From Lysobacteraceae bacterium NML91-0213 (lineage in GTDB: Bacteria; Pseudomonadota; Gammaproteobacteria; Xanthomonadales; Xanthomonadaceae): DNA of 47,116 bases. The position numbers and the translations under genes were made by a program. Shown in pieces: positions 26,931 through 34,626 of this stretch. The notes beneath the pieces are model-generated. The model was not told the origin of the DNA and did no database searches. It saw nothing but the letters and a program-made list of their open reading frames with translations. The stretch's first letter is position 1. The number at the start of each line of letters is the position of its first letter. The stretch spans positions 1-47,116 of the forward strand of contig NWQL01000007.1 in NCBI GenBank assembly GCA_002798175.1, written 5' to 3'.

Positions 26931-27815
26931 ATGAGTATCTGTCGCTTCACCCCGCAGGACCCCGTGGCGACCATGCTCGAGTGCATCGAGCGGGATGGCG
27001 CCATCATCATCGAACGGCTGATCGACGCCGACACCTGCCTGAGGATCAGGCAGAGCATCCAGCCTATTCTCGATACGATCCCTTTCGGGTGGGAGTCGTT
27101 TGGCGGACTCAGAACCAAGCGTTTCGGCGCGGTGGCTTCCCGTTTACCGGAGAGCCATAAGCTCATCACCCATCCCCTTGTTCTTGCGCTCGTGCACCGG
27201 TTCCTCGCAGTGCATACCGACCAGGTGCTGCTGAACAGCAGCCAGTTCATCGTGCCATTCTCCGGTCAGAGGCCGCAGATTCTACACCGGGACAGAGAGT
27301 CCTGGCTCTTCCTGCCCCGCGAGGTAGAGCCCGAGCTGAGCACCCTCTGGGCGATCTCCCCCTTCGAGCGTGAGAATGGGGCCACGCGGCTTGCGCTCGG
27401 CAGCCACAAATGGCCGCCGGGGCGCGAGCCTCAAGAATCGTCGCTAGTTCGTGCCACGATGCCAGAAGGATCCGTGCTGGTGTTTTGCGGCGGCATCATC
27501 CACGGCGGAGGCGGGAACACCACTCCGGTACCGCGGGTGGGCTTGGCCCTATCCTATTGCCTGGCTTGGCTCCGTCCCGAGGAAAACCACTTCCTCTCCA
27601 GCCCGCCCCAGGTCGCGAGAAACTTCGGCCCCACACTCCAGGCGCTCCTTGGCTACACCCTGATGAGTGGCACCATTGGATACTACTCAGACCCGTTCGC
27701 ATCGCCGGAGCACGCCGGGCTACTCCCACCGGAACACGCGCTCGGCCGATCTCTCGACGCACTGCCTAACCCTGACATCACCCGGCCCTTGCGACTGGTG
27801 GACGATAATGACTAG
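26931..27815 (+). CDS. phytanoyl-CoA dioxygenase (PhyH)-family Fe(II)/2OG oxygenase
   Basis: 294-aa dioxygenase of the PhyH type. The facial triad is visible: HRD (LHRDRESW, near residue 120) and the distal His in GGIIHGGG (near 189), followed by the 2-oxoglutarate-binding Arg region PVPRVGLA. The carboxylate of HxD is present, so it should hydroxylate. SyrB2-type halogenases have Ala or Gly there. ATG 26931 is chosen over an upstream in-frame GTG at 26865 because the domain starts at once, although the ribosome site is weak. It is third in the rightward operon after the methyltransferases. The substrate is unknown, with a carrier-bound or free amino acid likeliest. Confidence 0.88.
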   Translation: MSICRFTPQDPVATMLECIERDGAIIIERLIDADTCLRIRQSIQPILDTIPFGWESFGGLRTKRFGAVASRLPESHKLITHPLVLALVHRFLAVHTDQVLLNSSQFIVPFSGQRPQILHRDRESWLFLPREVEPELSTLWAISPFERENGATRLALGSHKWPPGREPQESSLVRATMPEGSVLVFCGGIIHGGGGNTTPVPRVGLALSYCLAWLRPEENHFLSSPPQVARNFGPTLQALLGYTLMSGTIGYYSDPFASPEHAGLLPPEHALGRSLDALPNPDITRPLRLVDDND

Positions 27816-27895
27816 GTGCCACTCGAGGGAAGCGGGCAACGTCGCCGGGTCAGTCTTCGGGCGGTCACTTTTGTCGGGCGTCGGCTGGAGATCCC

Positions 27896-28567
27896 GTGGA
27901 TAGAGCCCGCATGGCCCGCCTGCTTCTGGTCGTGACGATCCTGTACGTCATCGGCTTCTATTTCGTCGGCAGCGCGCTGAAGCCTGGATACTCCCAAGCG
28001 TCCAACTTCGTGAGCGAGTACAACGCGACCGGTACGCCGTGGGCGCACACACTTACATTCGCCGGATTCATGGTGACTGCGGTCTTGTCGTCCGGCTTCC
28101 TGCTGGTTTCCGCCCCGATCGCCCAACTCTCGGGAGCCAGCTTGCTCGGGTACCGGCTCCTGTGGTCGCTCCCCGCTTCGTACTTTGTCGGGGTCCTCTT
28201 TCCGTGCGATGTAGGCTGCCCCGCTGAGGGCTCGATCAATCAGTCGCTGCACAACGCCTTCGCGCTTTTCGCCTATCTTGGGATGGGGCTTGGCATTGCC
28301 CTTGTCTCCTTGGCTCCTGGATTCAAGCTCTTCCGGCTGCGGCAGGCGTTCTTGCTCACGACAGGAATGGCCTACCCCGCAGTCTTCATCGCCATGGTGC
28401 AACCTTCAATGGCGCCATGGAGAGGTCTGCTTCAGCGATCACTCGATATCGCGTTGGCGATATCACTCATCCTGCTGGCCTGGACCCTACTGGTTCCCGG
28501 AGGGCGTGCACGTTCAGAGCGCCCTGTGACAGGTCGGGAAGCCATCTCGAACGAGCAGCGCCCATGA
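27896..28567 (+). CDS. DUF998-family membrane protein
   Basis: 223-aa polytopic membrane protein with about six hydrophobic segments from residue 8 onward. The FPCDVGCP motif between helices identifies DUF998. GTG 27896 follows GGAG with five bases of spacing, and an ATG at 27911 would also give the whole membrane domain. It is the last gene of the methyltransferase/PhyH operon. The family has no established biochemical function that I can state. In this context it might support export or immunity, but nothing in the sequence shows that. Confidence 0.78.
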   Translation: MDRARMARLLLVVTILYVIGFYFVGSALKPGYSQASNFVSEYNATGTPWAHTLTFAGFMVTAVLSSGFLLVSAPIAQLSGASLLGYRLLWSLPASYFVGVLFPCDVGCPAEGSINQSLHNAFALFAYLGMGLGIALVSLAPGFKLFRLRQAFLLTTGMAYPAVFIAMVQPSMAPWRGLLQRSLDIALAISLILLAWTLLVPGGRARSERPVTGREAISNEQRP

Positions 28568-28865
28568 CGTATCGCAGCGGCGCTCTGGGTCCGGTGTCCC
28601 GAGCGGGCTCTGCTAGAGCGCGGCGATGGTCTGGCTGTCGGTGAAGCGTGACTTCTTAATGGAACCTGCTCCGGAAGGGTACGAGAAAATTCCACTTCTG
28701 GTGTTAGCTAACTTGGGGCGGGGGAGGGGATTACCCAGGCACCGGACCGAGCAGTCGACGTTCAACCTGAGGCCTGCTGAACAGCATCTATCCTGAGGTG
28801 GTTACAGCTGATGGGTCCCAGAGGCGGGATGCCTCTTTCAACCGGGCGGCCGACAAACGCCATCA
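28568..28865. other. intergenic gap with one short unsupported frame
   Basis: 298 bases between the convergent DUF998 gene and the unrecognised protein. A 56-codon plus-strand frame at 28626-28796 starts VWLSVKRDF after its Met. It has no clear ribosome site and I cannot assign it. It may be a remnant of mobile DNA or chance. No terminator with a U-tract is evident. Confidence 0.3.
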
Positions 28866-29882
28866 TCAGCATCGATGCGCCGGCAAGACGTCGGGGTGGC
28901 TCGTCAGCAGGAGGTAGTTGCTCCCCCAGATGGATTGGCTGGCGAGATACCGCGCAACCTTCCTGGCATCTGCGCCCTTCCGTGCAAGCGGGATCGCGTT
29001 GGCGAGTCCACTCGTCGCGGTTTCATCGGGGGGCTCGCCTGGAAGCTGGCCATGACTCCCACCAGCCGGCCTGGATACGATCCGCCTGATCGCCTGCGCC
29101 AATCGGTCATCACTCTCCTCGTCCTCCTCATCCGGATCGCGGGCGACGGGCGGCGGAGGCGGAGGCGAAGGCGGAGGCGGGGACGGGGACGGGGACGGCG
29201 GCAAATGTGACGATGCCTGCGGAGGGACAGCGTCGGCAATGGCCCGGAGCGCCGGAAGGAAATCCTTCCCCCATGCCGAACGGAAAGTCTCGTTGTCAGT
29301 CTCGACCAGCACATCGGAGGCCGTGATGAAGCCCGGCAATGTGTCCGGATCCCCCAAGGCCTTCAAATAAGGAAGCAAGGGGGATCGGCGCCCCGAAGGA
29401 CGCAGATGGTGTTCGGTGATCTGGCGGATCGCCATGCCAAGCTGGTCCAGCGATGTCCGACGGCGCTTGCCCTCGGCCAGCCAATGCAGGCCGCATGCAA
29501 GGAGCACGGCCCGCAAGGATTCCGGGCCCGGCATGGGCTCAGGCTCTTTTCCGATGAGCGCGCGCGTCAGCAGGTAACTGCTGCCAGTCAGCCTGTCCGC
29601 GACGTCCGATCGTTCAAGCGATCCGAACCTTGCAACGAACCGCGCCTCAAGTACCTCAGCGGCATCCGTGATGCCGGTGAAGCCACTCGCCTTCTCGAAC
29701 CACCGGACGGACGCTCCGATCCGACGGATCGCCGCCATCAGCTGGGCAGCGTGCTCTGGGCGCGGGACGGGGAACAGCGCCAACACCTGGCGCAGGAGCG
29801 CTTCCTCCCGGGAGGCCAGTCCGCCGACCAACTGCGCCAGGCTTTCGGCAGTAACGCTGAAGGAGCGCCCCTCGGCGGACAT
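28866..29882 (-). CDS. unrecognised protein with proline-rich linker
   Basis: 338-aa protein I cannot place in a family. Residues 1-220 look like a helical, soluble domain. A low-complexity linker of Ser-Pro and Pro runs follows (near 225-245), then an acidic patch (DPDEEDEESDD) and a basic C-terminal helix ending in SIWGSNYLLLTSHPDVLP. The linker is encoded by a GC-rich micro-repeat. It lies downstream of the toxin-antitoxin pair on the same strand and next to no pathway gene. I suspect it belongs with an accessory or mobile segment and not with the peptide pathway. The abrupt C-terminus could reflect truncation. Confidence 0.55.
   Translation of the reverse strand: MSAEGRSFSVTAESLAQLVGGLASREEALLRQVLALFPVPRPEHAAQLMAAIRRIGASVRWFEKASGFTGITDAAEVLEARFVARFGSLERSDVADRLTGSSYLLTRALIGKEPEPMPGPESLRAVLLACGLHWLAEGKRRRTSLDQLGMAIRQITEHHLRPSGRRSPLLPYLKALGDPDTLPGFITASDVLVETDNETFRSAWGKDFLPALRAIADAVPPQASSHLPPSPSPSPPPPSPPPPPPVARDPDEEDEESDDRLAQAIRRIVSRPAGGSHGQLPGEPPDETATSGLANAIPLARKGADARKVARYLASQSIWGSNYLLLTSHPDVLPAHRC
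29151..29201. repeat. GC-rich micro-repeat encoding the proline linker
   Basis: Short imperfect iterations of GGCGGA and GGGGAC on the plus strand. On the minus strand they encode the SPSP and PPPP linker of the unrecognised protein. Such tracts can change length by slippage. Confidence 0.6.
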
Positions 29883-29920
29883 CTACTGGCGCCCCACGGC
29901 CGCGAGCCGACCTCAGGACT

Positions 29921-30232
29921 TCATGCGGTCGTGGCCTCGGACGGCAGGGGTTGCACGGCAAGCCGCAGCCCCATGGCCTTCAGGATGGCGGTCAGGTTGC
30001 TCAGTGCCGGATTGCCCTTCGGCGAGAGCGTCCGGTAAAGCTGGGTCGGATTCAGGTGCGCCTGCTCGGCAACCGCCTGGACCCCGCCGGAGGCCTGGGC
30101 CATCTGGCGAAGTACGGTCAGCAGCTCCCCTTGGTCCCCGTCCTCGAGGATCGCGTTGATGACTTCGAGCGCCAGCGCCGGCTCATCCCGGTACAGGTCG
30201 GCCATGGCATCGTCGTGGGGCCTACTCTTCAT
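29921..30232 (-). CDS. HigA-like antitoxin (addiction-module antidote)
   Basis: About 103-aa helix-turn-helix antitoxin of the putative addiction-module antidote family. The sequence VAEQAHLNPTQLYRTLSPKGNPALSNLTAILKAMGL is described here by its parts: a recognition-helix region around HLNPTQLYRTLS and the conserved GNPxLSxLxxILKAMGL end. ATG 30232 is used, and a GTG at 30238 would add two residues. It overlaps the end of the toxin gene, the usual arrangement for HigBA-like pairs in which the toxin comes first. It should neutralise the toxin and repress the pair's own promoter. Confidence 0.85.
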   Translation of the reverse strand: MKSRPHDDAMADLYRDEPALALEVINAILEDGDQGELLTVLRQMAQASGGVQAVAEQAHLNPTQLYRTLSPKGNPALSNLTAILKAMGLRLAVQPLPSEATTA

Positions 30233-30563
30233 CGTCACTCCTCCTCAGCCAGTCGTGCCAGCAGGCAACCGCCCGATCAATGTCCGCATCCTGCGTCCGC
30301 TTGTCTCCTCCGCAGAGCAGCAGCACGACCCGGTGCCCTGAGATGGCGTAGTAGACCCGGTAGCCGGGGCCGAGATCGATCCGAAGCTCCCAGACGCCTT
30401 CCCGACAGAACTTGTGGTCACCGAAGTTGCCCTGTTCGACACGGGCGACGCGTCGGATGACGGCAACCTTGGCCTTGCCATCCCGGAGGCGACGAAGCCA
30501 GTCGGCATAGAGATCCTTCGCCTCACCCGCCGTCAGGTAGTGCTCGATCCGGTACGCGTCCAT
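30222..30563 (-). CDS. RelE/HigB-superfamily toxin
   Basis: 113-aa toxin of the addiction-module killer family in the RelE superfamily. Family features are the small beta-rich core with VAVIRRVARVEQGNFGD, the GVWELRI strand, GPGYRVYYA and the LLLCGGDKRTQ strand. Such toxins are ribosome-associated mRNA interferases that halt translation when the antitoxin is lost. It overlaps the antitoxin by about 11 bases. The start lies two bases from a perfect palindrome that is a good candidate operator. The pair is not expected to take part in peptide synthesis but could stabilise the locus. Confidence 0.85.
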   Translation of the reverse strand: MDAYRIEHYLTAGEAKDLYADWLRRLRDGKAKVAVIRRVARVEQGNFGDHKFCREGVWELRIDLGPGYRVYYAISGHRVVLLLCGGDKRTQDADIDRAVACWHDWLRRSDDEE

Positions 30564-30565
30564 TA

Positions 30566-30581
30566 TTCGTTATTAAACGAA
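30566..30581. promoter_or_regulatory. candidate operator of the toxin-antitoxin pair
   Basis: Perfect 16-bp palindrome TTCGTTATTAAACGAA, AT-rich within GC-rich surroundings and ending two bases before the toxin ATG. Its position and symmetry fit binding by the helix-turn-helix antitoxin for autoregulation (inference). Confidence 0.5.
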
Positions 30582-30966
30582 ACGTTCAAGGCCAAGCCCC
30601 TCCTTGGGCAAGGTTGTGTTAGGGTCAAACGCTGAGGAAATCCACCGCGTACCGTGCGACAATCTTATACATCTTGTCTGGCGTCAAGTGGCCTCGAGTG
30701 ACGATGCATCCGGGTACCGGCCCTTCAGGCCAAGTCCGCTAAGGCACTGATCGAGCGATAACAGATACGCTATGTAATTCTTATACTTTTACTGCGCCTT
30801 TGGACTCGGTCTCATAATCGGCGACGGCGGCCTTGATCGGTCCGCCATCAGCGCCCCTAACTCGAGGAAGCGACAGAAAGTCTAAGTAGACCGGATATGG
30901 CGCGCAGCACCGAGCGCGCGCCCACGGTTTCGATTGGCAACCGTGCCGCGGGTCTCCGCGTTGTTA
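30582..30966. other. non-coding gap, relatively AT-rich, with one hairpin
   Basis: About 385 bases without a supportable gene between the toxin-antitoxin pair and the export ATPase. The middle part (about 30660-30830) is clearly richer in A+T than the flanks, with several ATAC/TTATAC stretches, and may be foreign or promoter DNA. A 7-bp inverted repeat (CACGGTT...AACCGTG, 30923-30945) just beyond the ATPase stop could fold but lacks a U-tract. Confidence 0.4.
30923..30945 (-). terminator. weak candidate terminator hairpin after the export ATPase
   Basis: Inverted repeat CACGGTT / AACCGTG with a nine-base loop, 22 bases beyond the ATPase stop at the end of the long minus-strand operon. The missing U-tract makes intrinsic termination uncertain. 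Confidence 0.25.
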
Positions 30967-31698
30967 TCAGGCGGTAACCGGAACAGCGTTTCGGCACCCA
31001 CCGGACAGGCTCACCGGGGAAGCCACCAACCTCCCGTCAAGAATCTCGATGGTCCGTTGCGCCCGCTCAGCGTGACGCGGATCATGTGTCACGACGCAGA
31101 GTGTCGAACCATCTTCGTGCAGCTGCCCAAGCAGATCCATGACGAGTTCGCCGTTAGCGGAATCCAAATTACCCGTAGGCTCGTCGGCGAGCAGAACCGA
31201 CGGCTTACCCGCTAGCGCCCGTGCTACGGCGATCCTCTGCTGCTGACCGCCGGACAGCTGTGAGGGCAAATGGTTGGCCCGATGCGCCATTCCCACCCGC
31301 TCCAGTGCCTCGTCCACTCGCTCCGCGATATCGGCCTTGGTCAGTTCACGGCGATATGTCAAGGGTAATGCGATGTTCTTGCGCACGCTCAGGTCGCCAA
31401 TGAGGTTGAACGCCTGGAAGATGAAGCCGATCTCGCGGTTGCGGACACGCGACCGCTCGCGATGCCCGATCGCTTCTATTTTCTCACCCTTGAGAACGTA
31501 GCTTCCGCTGGACGGGGTATCGAGCAGCCCCAGGATCGACAACAGCGTCGACTTTCCGCACCCGGAAGGACCGCGAATCGCGACATACTCGCCCCCATCG
31601 ACTCGCAAGTTGATGCCAGCGAGCGCGTGGGTTTCGATCTCATCGGTGCTGAACACCTTTCCTACGTCGGTTAGTTGGATCACCGCTGCATTCGGCAT
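30967..31698 (-). CDS. LolD/MacB-type ABC transporter ATPase
   Basis: 243-aa ATPase with Walker A GPSGCGKST, signature LSGGQQQRIAVARAL, Walker B VLLADEPTGNLDS and the H-loop CVVTHDP. This is the pattern of the LolCDE/MacB/FtsE subfamily, whose members drive mechanotransmission-type permeases. GGAGG sits seven bases before the ATG (31706-31710), in the 12-base gap after the fusion-protein gene. No permease adjoins it. The only matching permease in the window is at 15658-18036, so the exporter appears to be split between two operons. Confidence 0.94.
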   Translation of the reverse strand: MPNAAVIQLTDVGKVFSTDEIETHALAGINLRVDGGEYVAIRGPSGCGKSTLLSILGLLDTPSSGSYVLKGEKIEAIGHRERSRVRNREIGFIFQAFNLIGDLSVRKNIALPLTYRRELTKADIAERVDEALERVGMAHRANHLPSQLSGGQQQRIAVARALAGKPSVLLADEPTGNLDSANGELVMDLLGQLHEDGSTLCVVTHDPRHAERAQRTIEILDGRLVASPVSLSGGCRNAVPVTA

Positions 31699-31710
31699 TG
31701 CCTAGCCTCC

Positions 31711-32967
31711 CTATTTGATGCGAAGAACGTCGTAGCGCTCAAACCTTGAAACATCCGACAGGATTACTCGATCTCCTGGATTCAGACCGTCGACGATCTC
31801 GATCGATCTTGCCGAGACACGACCGAAGCGCACGGATGTTCGACGTGCAACCGAACCGGAAGGGTCGACGCGAAAAACACTGCCGCCGGAGCCGGCGACC
31901 GCTCCTGACGGCTTCGGCATGTACACCACATCTTCCAGATGCTCGATCACCACAATGCCTTCGACCGAAAGATCAGGGCGGGCTCCCGGGGGAAGCGCAG
32001 CGTTGAACTCGACGTCGACCAGGACATTACCACCATCCACTGCGGGATCGACTCGTGCCACAGCCCCACTCGCGATACCGAGCCTGGTATCGATGCGAGC
32101 CGCCTGCCCCAAGGCGATCTCCTTGGCCTGTGTCTCCGGAATCCGGAGTTCTGCCATGAGCGTGTCCGGACGTGCGACCCGGGCGATGCTGGCGCCCGCG
32201 TCCACCTGTTGGCCCTCTTCGACGAGGACTTGCTGTACTACGCCGTCAATACCCGCGCGGACATGGAGAGCATCGGCCTGTCGACGCCGAAGCGCCGCTT
32301 CGCTGCGCGCCTTTCGCAGACGTGCGGCGGACACTTCGACCTGCGCGCGCATTGCGCCGGTGAAGTTTTCCAGGCGCTCACGCTGCAGATCAGCCACGGC
32401 CGCGTACTGCTCTGCCTCGATTTCGCTGCGGCGGTAACTGATCTCCGGAATGACTTTCAGGTCGTATGCACGGCGTTCCGCCTGTAGCTGGATCCGGGCC
32501 TTCTCGAACGCCGCCTCGGACGTCGCGAGTTCTACCTTGTGATCGAGCAATTGGGCCTGGGCATCAGCCCGGGCCCTCGCCAGCTCGCTTTCCGCCACCA
32601 GCGCCGCCGCTTCGGCGGCAATCACGGCCTCCAGCGCCTCGGGACTCGCGAGATCGATGATAACGCTGTCAGGGCCGACCTGGGCCCCCGCACGCTCCAC
32701 GATCCTCTGCACAGTCGCCGGGGTCTGCGATGTGAGCCATCGGATCTCGCGGGGCTTCAGAACGCCGGTCCCCACCGCCTCGATGGACAGTGCGCCCCGT
32801 TCGACAGCTCCCATCCAGACCGAAGACTCGTCGATCGACGGCGCGCGCTGGCGCCAGGTAAATGCGAGCACGGCCAGCAGCACAGCCACGACCGCGGCCA
32901 CCCAAGCCCAGCGCTTGGCAAGCCGCATTGCCTGTTCGATCTTGGAACGTTGACGTACCACGTCCAT
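31711..32967 (-). CDS. HlyD/MacA-type periplasmic membrane-fusion protein
   Basis: 418-aa adaptor with a single N-terminal membrane anchor (residues 20-42, VAAVVAVLLAVLAFTW), then a biotinyl-lipoyl-like half, a long coiled coil rich in Ala, Glu and Arg (about 110-225), the second lipoyl half (GVVQQVLVEEGQQVDAG) and a beta-barrel region. This is the MacA/HlyD plan and bridges an inner-membrane permease to an outer-membrane channel. It lies just upstream of the ATPase and downstream of the APH-fold kinase on the same strand. GAGGAG lies about 13 bases before the ATG. No outer-membrane factor is encoded in the window, so a TolC encoded elsewhere is presumably used. Confidence 0.92.
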   Translation of the reverse strand: MDVVRQRSKIEQAMRLAKRWAWVAAVVAVLLAVLAFTWRQRAPSIDESSVWMGAVERGALSIEAVGTGVLKPREIRWLTSQTPATVQRIVERAGAQVGPDSVIIDLASPEALEAVIAAEAAALVAESELARARADAQAQLLDHKVELATSEAAFEKARIQLQAERRAYDLKVIPEISYRRSEIEAEQYAAVADLQRERLENFTGAMRAQVEVSAARLRKARSEAALRRRQADALHVRAGIDGVVQQVLVEEGQQVDAGASIARVARPDTLMAELRIPETQAKEIALGQAARIDTRLGIASGAVARVDPAVDGGNVLVDVEFNAALPPGARPDLSVEGIVVIEHLEDVVYMPKPSGAVAGSGGSVFRVDPSGSVARRTSVRFGRVSARSIEIVDGLNPGDRVILSDVSRFERYDVLRIK

Positions 32968-33024
32968 ATGCTAGTTGGCTCCTCGAAAGAATGTCGTCAT
33001 CAGCTCTAATCGGAACCCGGGTGG

Positions 33025-33858
33025 CTATGCGGGCAGTAGCCACCGACGCTCGTATCTCTGCAGCCACGCTGCCATGTGACCCATGTCCATGAAAGGCCCG
33101 AGCTCCCCTATCCGGGCCGCTGCGTTGACCGCCACCCAATCACGGAAATGTGGCAGGCTCATCCCTTCGCGCATGCAAGCCCGCAAGATCGCTCGCGCGA
33201 ACAACCTGAGATAGGTCCGATATACGACATCGACCCGCAAGGGAAAGCGCATAAGCAACCAAGATCGCGCGAGGTCGCCTACTGGATTGCCTATCAGTGC
33301 ATTCGGCCAGTCTATCAAGGTCGTACGCCCTGCCCCTAGCAGAAGATTTCCAGGATGAAAGTCCCCGTGGCAGAGGCGGTCGCCCGAGGGAAGTGCGCGC
33401 AGCCGCCTCAACATACGTGCGCGCCATTCCGTGTCGAGCAGCTGCGCGCCCTCGATGTTGGAGGCCAGCCATTCGTGCTGATGATCGAATCCGGCGACTG
33501 CGACACAGGAGTGCAGCTGGCACATTGCGCTCGCGAACTCCCGGCTTGCCCACCCCATTCGCCACGGCTTGGCGATTATGGCATTCACCAAGGGCACGCC
33601 CTGCACGCGCGACATGACGAGACCCACCCGGCCGGTTTCCGCGTCGTGCACCACTGACGCACCCACCTCGGGGGTGCAGGCGCCGCTCTCCCGAGCCAGG
33701 CGTGCAAACATGGCTTCGCGTTCCGCCTCGCCCTCGTCAACCTCGCGATCATAGAACTTGACGACCTGCGTTCCGCCAAGCGCGTAGATTTCCGATCTCC
33801 CCCCCCTTGCGATGGGATCGCCGAGCCGCGAGGAACGCAGCATGCTGGGCACCCTCAT
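33025..33858 (-). CDS. APH-fold small-molecule kinase, catalytic residues intact
   Basis: 277-aa protein of the aminoglycoside-phosphotransferase/choline-kinase fold. The nucleotide Lys lies in QVVKFYDREV, the catalytic loop is CHGDFHPGNLLL with intact Asp and Asn, and the metal-binding motif is LIDWPNA. All elements needed for phosphotransfer are present, unlike in the paralogue at 23803-24705. It starts three bases after the stop of the third tandem hydroxylase-like gene and precedes the exporter genes. That place suggests phosphorylation of the peptide, for example of a hydroxyl group, as self-protection or as a pathway intermediate. This is inference from position, as the family also includes sugar, choline and homoserine kinases. 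Confidence 0.85.
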   Translation of the reverse strand: MRVPSMLRSSRLGDPIARGGRSEIYALGGTQVVKFYDREVDEGEAEREAMFARLARESGACTPEVGASVVHDAETGRVGLVMSRVQGVPLVNAIIAKPWRMGWASREFASAMCQLHSCVAVAGFDHQHEWLASNIEGAQLLDTEWRARMLRRLRALPSGDRLCHGDFHPGNLLLGAGRTTLIDWPNALIGNPVGDLARSWLLMRFPLRVDVVYRTYLRLFARAILRACMREGMSLPHFRDWVAVNAAARIGELGPFMDMGHMAAWLQRYERRWLLPA

Positions 33859-33861
33859 GCG

Positions 33862-34626
33862 TCAATCACGGATTGGATCCGAGAAGGCGATCGCATGCCA
33901 TCGGACGCGGGCGTGCCACCATGCCTTCGACAGTGCGAACATGGCGGATCGCAACCACCGGATCTTCCCAAGGCGCTCCATGATCGGTGCATGCTGCTCC
34001 AGGATCTCGAGGTAGATCTTCCCGAGCACGTTGGCTGACGTCCAGTACTTCGTGCCCTCGAACTGCGGGCGCAGTATGTCGAAGGACAGGATGAATCGCC
34101 GCTCCTGCGTGTTGTTCCATGCCGTGTGTTCGCAGGCGTCGTTGAAAGCGAACACGCGCCCGGCCACCCATGGCCGTGACTCGTCGCCGCAACGGAACCC
34201 ACACTGCGGCAAGCCGGCTGGAACCACCAGCCCCATGTGGCATCGGTACATCGCATCGGTATCACCGATGTGGGGCTTGATCGTCGAGCGCGGCTCAAGC
34301 AGGAGTAGCGAGCATGCGGACAGGTTGGGAATCCGCCGCATGATCTTCCAGGTTTCCGGGAAGCGCTGGATATTGGGCTTGGACCTCAGGCTCCAGTACA
34401 TCAAGCCTGCGGTCTTCCACGCCTGCTTCCGGTCCGTCTTGGTCAGGTCTCCGTAAGGCTCGAATGGGGATTCCTCCACTTGGAGCGACCTCAGCAACTC
34501 GTCGCGGATGACCTCGAAGTTCCGCTCGACCTCCTTCACCGCGGGGATCGATTCGACGTCGAAAAAGTAAGGCGTATTGCGCACGTAGGGGCGCCCGCAG
34601 TCGGACAACCATGGCGTAGTGCTCAT
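33862..34626 (-). CDS. aspartyl/asparaginyl beta-hydroxylase-like protein 3
   Basis: 254-aa AspH-like Fe(II)/2OG oxygenase. The His ligands lie in RCHMGL and EHTAWNNT, with TIKPHIGDTDA and CGFRCG between or before them. It groups with the protein at 35423-36187: both have AxTAGLMYW-like segments, RRFILSFDI/RYILSFDV and a NVLGKIYLE/SVLGNIYFD element absent from the other pair. ATG 34626 overlaps the upstream stop as ATGA. The longer frame from 34791 would duplicate the end of that gene and is rejected. The kinase starts three bases after its stop. Confidence 0.88.
   Translation of the reverse strand: MSTTPWLSDCGRPYVRNTPYFFDVESIPAVKEVERNFEVIRDELLRSLQVEESPFEPYGDLTKTDRKQAWKTAGLMYWSLRSKPNIQRFPETWKIMRRIPNLSACSLLLLEPRSTIKPHIGDTDAMYRCHMGLVVPAGLPQCGFRCGDESRPWVAGRVFAFNDACEHTAWNNTQERRFILSFDILRPQFEGTKYWTSANVLGKIYLEILEQHAPIMERLGKIRWLRSAMFALSKAWWHARVRWHAIAFSDPIRD

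Noticed and set aside
26931..27815. SyrB2-like halogenase
   Set aside because: The metal-binding motif is HRD with the Asp present, whereas halogenases of this fold have Ala or Gly there.
28626..28796. 56-codon plus-strand frame in the gap after the DUF998 gene
   Set aside because: It has no convincing ribosome site and no recognisable family, so it is noted only as part of the gap.
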